NCBI GenBank assembly: GCA_902790465.1
Contig: CADASF010000009.1
Span: forward strand, 27,189 to 91,188
From: an uncultured bacterium
Lineage (GTDB): Bacteria; Vulcanimicrobiota; CADAWZ01
DNA length: 64,000 nt
Direction: 5' to 3'
A program made the translations under genes and the position numbers. Positions 25,071 to 33,325 of the stretch are shown here, one piece after another; position 1 is the stretch's first letter; each line of letters starts with the position of its first letter. Below the pieces are notes generated by a model. That model made no database searches. It saw only the letters and a program-made list of their open reading frames with translations, and had not been told where the DNA came from.

Positions 25071-27254
25071 GTGGGAGTTATTAAATGTCCTTCTTGTTCA
25101 GCAGATGTAGATGATAAGATGCTTTTTTGTCCAAACTGTTTTGGTGAATTAAAGGATGCTAAAGATTCATCGCAAGATAAGAAAACTTCTGTATCAAATC
25201 AAGTTGTAAATGAAAATTCAGAAGAAAAGTCAACTGAAAATGGAAATTTTATAGTATGTCCTTCTTGTGGAAAAAAATCATCTAAGGGGATGTTATTTTG
25301 TCCATTTTGTTTTAACGAATTTGCTGCTTCTTCTGAAGACAAAGATTCATCAGATAATATTGATGAAGATATCGATCCAACCCTTTTGGTAGATGAAAAA
25401 TATTTAAAACTTGATACATATAAAGATGGTCCTGTTTTTTCTATGTACAAAGCATGTGATAAGTTGGACAGGAATTCCATTTATTCTATTCGGGAATTTG
25501 ATTTTTCATCTGAAAAAGTTGATAATACAGAAGATATTTTTAAAAAATTTGATGAAATTGCAACTAATATTTTGCGGGTTTCAAATCCATCAATAACGAG
25601 GTTATTTGATTATTTTCACAGGGAAAATTCTCTCTTTTTAGTTTATGAATTTGCAAATGGGCTTCCGCTAACAAAGTTTTTAAATGATTTCTATAATAGA
25701 ACGCAAATGGCATTACCTGAGGGACTTATTGTTCTGATTGCAATTAAGTTACTCGAAATGCTTGAATATTTACATAGTCTTGATAATCCTTTATATTGTG
25801 TTGATATAAGACCTTCATCTGTAATTGTATCAGAAGATATATCTGAGTTATCATATATAAATTTAGGTGTATCTTATGTACAAGATTTGATAGGTATTTA
25901 TAAGGATATTCCTGATAATAGTCATGATTATTTTAATTCTCTTAAAAATCCTAAAAGAGATCTTTGGTGTGTTGGTTCTGTAATATATTTCTTGATATCA
26001 AATCTCGATCTTCAGATTTTTGAGAGCATGGAACCTTCTCAAATAAACTCTTTGAGAAAAGATTTGTCTCCTGCTTTTTGTGAGATTCTTACAAAGTTGC
26101 TTGGGTCTAATAGACTTTCTGGCTATTCTTCAGCAACTGAGGCTAAAAAGGATTTTGTATCAAAATGTAGAGCAAGGGGAGTAAATACTTATGATTTTTA
26201 TTATAAATTCATAGATTTTAAGCCTGAATCTGTTGTTTGGGACATCTATTTGGGAAATAATGCAAGAACTGGTAGTATTGGAGGAAATACTTCAATACCA
26301 ATGAAAATGGCATGGTCATTTCCCAGTTCTACAAAGATGAGTGGTTGTATAACTCCTTTTGGTAAAAATATAGTTAGTTCTTTTAATAATGGAGAAATTT
26401 TTGTTTTAAATGCTTCAAAAGGAACATGTATTTGGAATTGCAATATGCGGGAAAAATTAAACCCAGTGATTTCAGATGGTAAGAGGATTTATTCAAGTAG
26501 TTCTAATTCTCCATCTGTTTTTTGTTTTGATCCTGAATCTGAAAATCCAGGTATATGGCGTACAAATATTGACGGAATGTTGATGACTTCTCCTTTTTTA
26601 GGAAATGGAGTTTTGTATCAAGTTTCATATAATGGTGTGATTTATGCTATTTCACCAGATAGTGGAAGTATTATTTGGCAGGAATCATTGAACATAATGA
26701 CTATTTCACCTCCTGTTATAAATGATGATTTAATTTTGGTTGCTGGTCTAAATGGAATATTGTATTCATTTGGAATAAATGAGAAGAAAATTTTGTGGCA
26801 TTATGAAACAGGAAGCAATATTTCTTTGCCATGTACCCTTAATGACGATTGTGTTTTAATTTCAACAACAACTGGAGTAATTTTTAATGTTGATATAAAT
26901 TCGGCTTCTTTAAAATGGAAAATTGAGGCAGATTCTCCACTTGCATGTCCTATAAAGGCACTTCCAGATACTTATATTTTTATAACTCAAAAGGGAATAA
27001 TGTATAATGTAGCTTCAGATGGAAATATTAGATGGAGAGTAAAACTTGGTTTGACAGGAGAATATTTGTGTTCTATTACAAATAATAGAGCTTATGTATT
27101 TTCGCCAGATGCTCGAATTCTTGTTATTGATTTATTTACAGGTAAATTGATAGATAAAAATGGTGTAAGAGTTAAGATTACATCGGAACCTGTTATATAT
27201 AATGGTAAATTATATTTTTCTGTTCAAGATGGAACTGTTTTTTGTTATTCTTAA
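25071..27254 (+). CDS. Zinc-ribbon / pseudokinase / PQQ-type beta-propeller protein
   Basis: The 727-aa protein has two zinc ribbons at the N-terminus (CPSCSADVDDKMLFCPNC; CPSCGKKSSKGMLFCPFC, residues 5-85), a kinase-like domain (about 110-375) and a C-terminal propeller (about 405-727) with PQQ-like repeats such as GIYRIYSF and WKIEADSPL blades. Kinase catalytic motifs are degraded: the HRDxKxxN loop reads VDIRPSSV, DFG reads NLG, and the ATP-binding Lys appears to be Arg (SIREFDF). It is probably a pseudokinase scaffold. No membrane segment is seen. GTG 25,071 with AGGAGG upstream is the start. Confidence 0.75.
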   Translation: MGVIKCPSCSADVDDKMLFCPNCFGELKDAKDSSQDKKTSVSNQVVNENSEEKSTENGNFIVCPSCGKKSSKGMLFCPFCFNEFAASSEDKDSSDNIDEDIDPTLLVDEKYLKLDTYKDGPVFSMYKACDKLDRNSIYSIREFDFSSEKVDNTEDIFKKFDEIATNILRVSNPSITRLFDYFHRENSLFLVYEFANGLPLTKFLNDFYNRTQMALPEGLIVLIAIKLLEMLEYLHSLDNPLYCVDIRPSSVIVSEDISELSYINLGVSYVQDLIGIYKDIPDNSHDYFNSLKNPKRDLWCVGSVIYFLISNLDLQIFESMEPSQINSLRKDLSPAFCEILTKLLGSNRLSGYSSATEAKKDFVSKCRARGVNTYDFYYKFIDFKPESVVWDIYLGNNARTGSIGGNTSIPMKMAWSFPSSTKMSGCITPFGKNIVSSFNNGEIFVLNASKGTCIWNCNMREKLNPVISDGKRIYSSSSNSPSVFCFDPESENPGIWRTNIDGMLMTSPFLGNGVLYQVSYNGVIYAISPDSGSIIWQESLNIMTISPPVINDDLILVAGLNGILYSFGINEKKILWHYETGSNISLPCTLNDDCVLISTTTGVIFNVDINSASLKWKIEADSPLACPIKALPDTYIFITQKGIMYNVASDGNIRWRVKLGLTGEYLCSITNNRAYVFSPDARILVIDLFTGKLIDKNGVRVKITSEPVIYNGKLYFSVQDGTVFCYS

Positions 27255-27259
27255 AGATT

Positions 27260-27505
27260 ATGATATATATTATTTTTGAATCAATTCATTATGTCATGAA
27301 GGCTGAAAAGGCACTATTCAAAGAATGTATTGAGTTTGAGTTAAGACCTAATCCTGATGAATTAGCCTCAGCTTGTGGTCTTTGTATTTCTTTTAAAGAA
27401 AATTTATTGCAGAAAGTTTTATCAATTTTATCTTCTTGTATGGAACAAGATATGTATTCTTGTTACAAAAAAGAAAATGGTAATTTTGTTAAATTAGATA
27501 TATAA
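27260..27505 (+). CDS. DUF3343 putative Se/S carrier-like protein
   Basis: The 81-aa protein reads MIYIIFESIHYVMKAEK and then ELASACGLCISF, matching the DUF3343 (putative Se/S carrier) pattern of a thioredoxin-like small protein with a conserved Gly-Cys. Related proteins accompany sulfur or selenium transfer in anaerobes. Here it sits directly after the propeller gene and before a terminator; no partner enzyme is adjacent. ATG 27,260 gives the family-typical N-terminus. Confidence 0.7.
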   Translation: MIYIIFESIHYVMKAEKALFKECIEFELRPNPDELASACGLCISFKENLLQKVLSILSSCMEQDMYSCYKKENGNFVKLDI

Positions 27506-27512
27506 AAAAATA

Positions 27513-27577
27513 CAGCAATTTTCAAAAATACGAAAATTGCCATGAGAGGCTGTAAATAAATAGCCTCTTTTTTTGTA
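27513..27577 (+). terminator. Double hairpin terminator
   Basis: GCAATTTTC/GAAAATTGC is followed by GAGGCT/AGCCTC and seven T. The second stem is the stronger terminator. Confidence 0.65.
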
Positions 27578-27588
27578 AGGGGGAAGTT

Positions 27589-29346
27589 TTGAAAAAAATC
27601 TTTTTTTTATCTTTTTGTTTTTTTCTATTTTTTTTGATTTCTTGTTCAAAAGTTGAAGAAACTTCATCAATACCTCCTTTTGACTATTTGAGAACATTTG
27701 GAGGAGCTTTTGCTGAAGATTGCACAACAGTTTTTCCGTTGAAAGATGGAACATTTTATGTTCTTACAAATAATTATTCACCTGCTTCTAATGGAAATGT
27801 TCCAAAATCTATGCATTTAAAATTTCATGATTTTATGAAAGATTTGGATAATGCTTATGAAAAATCTGATATTTGGCTCTTTAGAGTTGATCCAAAATTG
27901 CCTTATGATAAACAAATAATATATTCTCGCTGTTTTGGTGGAAGTGGATATGATGAATATTGGTCTGCTTGTTTAGATGAAGAAGAAAATATGATAATTG
28001 GATCAAAATCAAATTCAACTGATGGAGATTTAAAAAAACATAATAATTGTAAAGACAAATGTTGGATTTTTAAAGTTGATCCTAGACAACCTTATGATAA
28101 ACAAATTGTTTATAGTCAAGTATTTCCTGCGTCAGAAATGTGGGCTCCACTTGATATTGAGTATGTAAATAAGGATATTTGTTATTTATTCTATAATATT
28201 AAACGTGAATCTGGAAATATTTGTTCTCTGATGAAATTTGATTTTTCTAAAACAAATGAAAATAATCCAGTTTTTAAAAGAGATATTTTTTTTAATACTT
28301 CTTCAACTGATTTGCGTTCTTGGTATTTCTCTAAACATTTATCTGTTTCTAAAGATGAAATTGTTACAATTCTCTGGGCTGTAGAAAAAGATAAGCTATT
28401 TTCACCAATGAAACAAAATAAATTGTTAAATATAGATAGAACTATAAATCATAAAGATATAATAGATGATAAGGTTTTTACAAATAATCTTGATATATTA
28501 TTTATTTCTTTGAATCCAAAATTGCCAGAAAAAGATTGGATCGTCTTTTCAAGACTTATCGGAGGCTCTAAATCAGAGATTTTTCCTAAAATTTGTAAAG
28601 CTGAAAATAATTGTTTTTGGATAAGTTGTTTTTCAACTTCAGATGACGGAGATATGAAAGATAATCTTTCAGAAGAACTATCTTCTATAGCAATTATGAA
28701 AATAAATCCTTCATTATCGAGAGATAAACAAATTGAATATTCTAAATTTATACATGCTGATAATAAACATGCTTTTCATTCAGCTCCATTTTCTGTAGAA
28801 CAAAATAAAGTTGGATTTTTATTTGGAATAGGATTTATAAAAAATGGGAAATATAAAAAAGATATTTCAATAAGATATACAGCTGACGAAGATACATTTA
28901 TAAAAAAAGGGGAATATAAAGAAGATATTTCTTTAACTAAAAAACAAAAAGAAAAAAATATTGTTTTTTCTTCTTTTGAAAGAGAAGAAAAATATAATTC
29001 TTTAGATTATTATAAGGTATTTATTATAGATACAGAAAAAGAAAAGTATTATTTTCAAGATATAAATATTTGTAAGGCAGTCAATGGACTTTTGAATCCC
29101 AATGTGTCTTTTGTAGGTTCTTCTTTTTTATTTCCGATTGATTCTTGTTCTCTTCCTTTGGTTGGAGACATGCCTAATTTTAAAACATCTTTTATTGAAA
29201 ATTATCTAAGTAGAAATATTTCTTTAAATAATTTTTTTAAAAAACGTAGTGATGATGTATTAAATAAGGCTTTTTCAAGTGAGATTGTTATTGGAAAAAT
29301 AGATATAAAAAATATGAAAGAATTTTCTAATAACGAAAATAAATGA
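27589..29346 (+). CDS. Lipoprotein with propeller-like repeats (1)
   Basis: The 585-aa protein has a lipoprotein signal (hydrophobic stretch, then LISC with Cys near residue 19). The mature part holds repeats of the kind found in bacterial surface propellers: FGGSGYDEYWSA, then STDGDLK, then WIFKVDP. TTG 27,589 is the start, with GGGGGAAG just upstream. Ligand or partner unknown. A paralogue lies two genes downstream with the same features in the same order (PLKDGTFYV, YSPAS, FGGS). Confidence 0.75.
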   Translation: MKKIFFLSFCFFLFFLISCSKVEETSSIPPFDYLRTFGGAFAEDCTTVFPLKDGTFYVLTNNYSPASNGNVPKSMHLKFHDFMKDLDNAYEKSDIWLFRVDPKLPYDKQIIYSRCFGGSGYDEYWSACLDEEENMIIGSKSNSTDGDLKKHNNCKDKCWIFKVDPRQPYDKQIVYSQVFPASEMWAPLDIEYVNKDICYLFYNIKRESGNICSLMKFDFSKTNENNPVFKRDIFFNTSSTDLRSWYFSKHLSVSKDEIVTILWAVEKDKLFSPMKQNKLLNIDRTINHKDIIDDKVFTNNLDILFISLNPKLPEKDWIVFSRLIGGSKSEIFPKICKAENNCFWISCFSTSDDGDMKDNLSEELSSIAIMKINPSLSRDKQIEYSKFIHADNKHAFHSAPFSVEQNKVGFLFGIGFIKNGKYKKDISIRYTADEDTFIKKGEYKEDISLTKKQKEKNIVFSSFEREEKYNSLDYYKVFIIDTEKEKYYFQDINICKAVNGLLNPNVSFVGSSFLFPIDSCSLPLVGDMPNFKTSFIENYLSRNISLNNFFKKRSDDVLNKAFSSEIVIGKIDIKNMKEFSNNENK

Positions 29347-29357
29347 GGAGAAAAAAA

Positions 29358-30335
29358 ATGGGTAATACTTTAAAACTAACTTTGAGTTATTTAAAAAAAA
29401 TAAAACAAGAGAAAAAATCTATTTTGTTTATTTTTTTATGGGGATTGATATTTGAAATTGCTTGGATAATTCCAGGATTTGATTTATTATCTCTAATTAG
29501 TCCTATAATAAATCCTGTTAAGTCTTATTTGACATCTCCTCTTTTAGGATTGTTGTTTATTAGAACTTATAATCCTCATTTGATGTTTATTTGGGTTTTT
29601 GTCATTGCTTTTATAATATCTGCTATTACTTCTACTATCTATATCTTTATTCATTGTAAGGCATATAATATTCTAGTTAAAAAAATTTTGAATTTTAAAT
29701 CTGATGTTGATATAAAAGATTTGTATGTTGAAAAATCAGACAATTTAAAACAGTATTTTTATTGGGAAATTTCATGCTTTTTTATTAAATTTTTTATATT
29801 TGTTCCGTTTTTTATTTGGTCTAATTTTTTTGCAGATTTTTCAAATAGAATTGAACATATATTAATATTTATAGTTGTTTGTATTTTATTTATTATTGTT
29901 GATTTATATACAATTGTAACTCGTGTTTTTGTAGCACCTGTTTTTATTTCAGATAAATATCAAGATTTAAAATCAATTGGTATTTGGAATATTTCAACAA
30001 GAATTTGTTCAGCAAAATTGATTGTTCCAAGCTTAGTTCTTGCAATAGTTTATATTTTGTCAAATATTTTGGTTTTAGTTGGTTTTGTATTTTTATTTGC
30101 GATAAAGGAATATTTTGAAATCATTTGGGTGTTTAACATAATACTTTGGATTTTATTTATATTTATAGCTTCTTGTTTTGCATATCATGTTGGATTATTC
30201 TGTTTTGTATATTCTTGTTCATGTCAAGAACTTATATTCCCTGATAATCCATTGATTTTACATTCTGAATCTGAAGATGGACAGATAGAAGATGTATATT
30301 CTGTTTTTGAAGAGGAAGATTTTTATGAAAAATAA
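29358..30335 (+). CDS. Multi-pass membrane protein between paralogous lipoproteins
   Basis: The 325-aa protein has about six hydrophobic segments (residues roughly 25-45, 75-105, 145-165, 170-195, 225-255, 260-290) and a charged, acidic C-terminus. No family is recognised. ATG 29,358 is chosen because GAGGAG lies just upstream; an in-frame ATG at 29,343 overlaps the upstream stop. The downstream lipoprotein start overlaps the end of this gene, so the three are one operon and perhaps one envelope complex. Confidence 0.7.
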   Translation: MGNTLKLTLSYLKKIKQEKKSILFIFLWGLIFEIAWIIPGFDLLSLISPIINPVKSYLTSPLLGLLFIRTYNPHLMFIWVFVIAFIISAITSTIYIFIHCKAYNILVKKILNFKSDVDIKDLYVEKSDNLKQYFYWEISCFFIKFFIFVPFFIWSNFFADFSNRIEHILIFIVVCILFIIVDLYTIVTRVFVAPVFISDKYQDLKSIGIWNISTRICSAKLIVPSLVLAIVYILSNILVLVGFVFLFAIKEYFEIIWVFNIILWILFIFIASCFAYHVGLFCFVYSCSCQELIFPDNPLILHSESEDGQIEDVYSVFEEEDFYEK

Positions 30336-32031
30336 AAAAATATTTACTATTTTTATTTTATTTTTGTCTATTTTGGTTTTGACATCATGTTCAAAAAATA
30401 ATATTGAATCTAAAAAACAAGAAAAAAATCATTCATTTGAATTTTTAAATGTTTTTGGGGGAGTATTATTTGATTTACCTGGGAAAGTTTTTCCATTAAA
30501 AGATGGAACTTTTTATGTTGTAGCTGAAACATATTCTCCAGCTTCTATAAGAGATATTCCTAACTCTTGTCATTTTAAATCTTATGGATTGTTTAACATG
30601 TCTGATTGTATCGAAGATTATGGAGATGTTTGGATATTTCAAATTGATCCTAAAAAAGAAGAGGGAAAACAAGTTATATATTCTCGTTGTTTTGGTGGAA
30701 GCAAAGGAGATGGTGTGGCAAGTGCTACAATTACAGAAGATGAGCAGATTGTTATTTGTTCTATATCAAATTCAAATGATGGTGATTTGAAGTCATATAG
30801 GGAAGGTGACAAAAAATGGATATTCAGAGTTGACCCAAAGAAAGAATGGAAAAAACAAATTACTTTCAGTATGGCATTTCATGGTTCTGAATTTGATTAT
30901 GTGAATGATATTAAATTCGTATCTAAAGATATTGCTTATCTGTATATTAGTAAAAAAAATAGTGATGGATGTATGTATTCCTTGTTGGGATTAGACTTTT
31001 CTAAAGAGCCATCATACAACAGTGAATTTTTTCGCAGAGATATATTTTTTACGGATATGAAACTGATTAGAGATGGATCAATATATACAAAAAATAAGAT
31101 TGTTTTTTCAGATGATGGTATTGCAACTCTTGTTGTTGCTATTGACAAAGACCACATATTTATGCCAAATGATATAAAAAAAGAATTGAATATTCAAAAG
31201 AAAATATCTTATAAAGATGATAAAAAATCAAAAGATGATGAAAATATAAAGTCAGGAAGGTATTCTGATGTATTGGTTTTATCTCTTGATACTAAGCGTT
31301 CTGAATCAGATTGGATTGTTTTTTCAAGATTTATAGGAGGAAATAATTGTGATTTTTTGCCCTCCATTCTGAAATCAAAAGAAGGAAAATATTGGATAGC
31401 TTTTTTATCTTCTTCCTGTGATGGAGAATTAGAAGGAGTTAAGATAAAGGGTGAAAATGCGAATTATAATAATTTAGTTTTATTAAGATTAAATACTAAA
31501 CTTGCATTTGACAAACAAATAGAGTATTTGAAATATCTATCAACACCGAAAGATGAATGTTGGGGATTGTATTGTTTTGATGTAGATAAAAATGACAATA
31601 TTGCTTTTTTATCTCAAAAAAATAAGCGAAATAGTAATAAAAATTCTTCTAATGAAAAAGACAAAGATATTATTGTAGAAAATAATAAATATGATAAAAA
31701 TAAAAATATTGTATTTCCTTCTATAGGAGATAAGAATTATAATAAAACTTATGAAATGTTTTATATAGATACAAATAAAAATGAGACATTCTCAAAAGAT
31801 TTATATATTAATACAGATGCTTGTTATGCCTTGAAATTTTATAATGATTCTTCTCTTATTTTTTGTATGTCCACAAATAGTTTACCCAATTTTGGTGATA
31901 TGCCATCTTATGAAATTTCTTTTATTGAGAAACAAATAAATAATATGTTAGATAGAAAAGATGGAGAAAACTCTTCTTTGAATATTTTAGTTGGAATTTT
32001 GCCTATAAAAAATATGAAAAAAATAGATTAA
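30325..32031 (+). CDS. Lipoprotein with propeller-like repeats (2)
   Basis: The 568-aa paralogue of the gene at 27,589. It has a lipobox (LVLTSCSK), then FGGVLFDL, FPLKDGTFYV, FGGSKGDG and FIGGNNCD elements characteristic of a repeat propeller. A charged, Asn/Lys-rich insert lies near residues 445-475. ATG 30,325 has GAGGAAG upstream, while the longer frame from 30,292 would overlap the membrane-protein gene without a ribosome site. Likely an outer-surface or periplasmic lipoprotein. Confidence 0.75.
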   Translation: MKNKKIFTIFILFLSILVLTSCSKNNIESKKQEKNHSFEFLNVFGGVLFDLPGKVFPLKDGTFYVVAETYSPASIRDIPNSCHFKSYGLFNMSDCIEDYGDVWIFQIDPKKEEGKQVIYSRCFGGSKGDGVASATITEDEQIVICSISNSNDGDLKSYREGDKKWIFRVDPKKEWKKQITFSMAFHGSEFDYVNDIKFVSKDIAYLYISKKNSDGCMYSLLGLDFSKEPSYNSEFFRRDIFFTDMKLIRDGSIYTKNKIVFSDDGIATLVVAIDKDHIFMPNDIKKELNIQKKISYKDDKKSKDDENIKSGRYSDVLVLSLDTKRSESDWIVFSRFIGGNNCDFLPSILKSKEGKYWIAFLSSSCDGELEGVKIKGENANYNNLVLLRLNTKLAFDKQIEYLKYLSTPKDECWGLYCFDVDKNDNIAFLSQKNKRNSNKNSSNEKDKDIIVENNKYDKNKNIVFPSIGDKNYNKTYEMFYIDTNKNETFSKDLYINTDACYALKFYNDSSLIFCMSTNSLPNFGDMPSYEISFIEKQINNMLDRKDGENSSLNILVGILPIKNMKKID

Positions 32032-32049
32032 AATTATTTTAGGCGTGTA

Positions 32050-32097
32050 AAAAAAAGAAGCTACTGATAATTTTATCAGTAGCTTCTTTTCTTTTTA
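32050..32097. terminator. Bidirectional terminator between convergent genes
   Basis: AAGAAGCTACTGATAA pairs with TTATCAGTAGCTTCTT, with A and T tracts on both sides. It serves the lipoprotein operon and the convergent FHA gene. Confidence 0.85.
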
Positions 32098-32105
32098 AAT
32101 AAGTA

Positions 32106-33179
32106 TTATAATCTTGCGAATGCTAATTCTGTTGTTCCTATTTTTATAACATCTCCAGTTTTTAATTGATGTTGTTTGACTGGGTTGTTATTTATAAGCA
32201 TTCCACTTGTGCTTATGTCATGGATTGTAAATGTTGAGCCATTTTCAAGGGTTATTACAGCATGTCTTGAAGCAATTTTTGGGAGTTTATCGTCTTCAGC
32301 TGCTTCATCTTCTAATACGAAATCGCATTCTTTATCTGTTCCTATGGAAACTTGATTTTGTGATTCGTAATATTTGAATCTATATCCGTTATTTGCACCT
32401 TTTCTTATATTTATCTGTGCAACAACTCTTCCTGTTGGAGTAGCTTTTTTAGCAGGTGCAGGTTGTGGCTGAGCTGAAGGAGGTGGAGTTGTTACTGTTG
32501 GTTGCATAAATGATGAAGTGGGAGTTTGCATTGTTCCCATTCCAGTATTTGTTACTGGAGTATCAAATGAATTTGTAGGAGTTCCAAATCCTGCATTTTG
32601 TTGATTTTGTTGAATTTCTCCTGCATTATTTTCCATTTGTAACATCATTTCTTGATTTTTACATGACTCGCAAATGGTATTTCCTGGTAAAACTTTTCCT
32701 CCGCATTTTTGACAAACAGATTTAGATTTTCCTTTTCCTGCTAATACGACAGCTATTATTATTATAAGAATTAAAACACCGCCACCAATAGCTACATGCA
32801 TAATTCCTAAACCATAAGGTTTTAACATTGCTTCGATTGGATTGGAAGGTGTTTCTTCTACTGGTTGTACTGGTTGTTTTGATCCTTCAGCAGGTGTTGT
32901 TTCGTTTTTAGTTTCTGTATTTGCTTGAGGTTCTTCTTTTACTGTTTTTTCATCTGTTGTATTTGTTGTCTGTGAATCTTGTTTAACAGGAACTTCTTTT
33001 TGTGTTGTTTTTGTAGGAACAACTTTTTTAGGAACTTGTTTTGTTCCTGTTGTTTTTTGTTGTACGGGAGCTTTTTTAGCAGGTGGTGGAGCTGCAATAC
33101 TACATTCTGCTGTTATTAAAAAGCATATAACAAGAAGAGGTATAATAAGATTTATCTTTTTTAGAATATACCCATACAT
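32106..33179 (-). CDS. FHA-domain protein with signal, TM and zinc ribbon
   Basis: The 357-aa protein has an N-terminal hydrophobic segment (residues 10-28), a Lys/Pro/Thr/Gln-rich stretch (30-125), a transmembrane helix (about 128-153) and a zinc ribbon (CQKCGGKVLPGNTICESC). A Gln/Pro/Thr linker leads to an FHA domain at about 265-357, with GTDKECDF, SRHAVI and STSGMLINN, which binds phosphothreonine. The FHA domain and ribbon probably face the cytosol. No active Ser/Thr kinase is beside it. AAAGGAGA stands before ATG. Confidence 0.85.
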   Translation of the reverse strand: MYGYILKKINLIIPLLVICFLITAECSIAAPPPAKKAPVQQKTTGTKQVPKKVVPTKTTQKEVPVKQDSQTTNTTDEKTVKEEPQANTETKNETTPAEGSKQPVQPVEETPSNPIEAMLKPYGLGIMHVAIGGGVLILIIIIAVVLAGKGKSKSVCQKCGGKVLPGNTICESCKNQEMMLQMENNAGEIQQNQQNAGFGTPTNSFDTPVTNTGMGTMQTPTSSFMQPTVTTPPPSAQPQPAPAKKATPTGRVVAQINIRKGANNGYRFKYYESQNQVSIGTDKECDFVLEDEAAEDDKLPKIASRHAVITLENGSTFTIHDISTSGMLINNNPVKQHQLKTGDVIKIGTTELAFARL

Positions 33180-33263
33180 AAAAACATATCTCCTTTTGAG
33201 TGTTTTATAATTTATCTTATTTAATTAATTTTACTTTGTTTTCAAAAAACCTTCAAAAAAACA

Positions 33264-33292
33264 TTGATAATAATTACATATTATAATATAAT
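33264..33292 (+). promoter_or_regulatory. Promoter of pbpC
   Basis: TTGATA (33,264-33,269) and TATAAT (33,287-33,292) have 17-base spacing, 34 bases before the start codon of the penicillin-binding protein gene. Confidence 0.6.
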
Positions 33293-33325
33293 TATTTTCT
33301 GCTTATAATTTTAGGGGATTTAATA

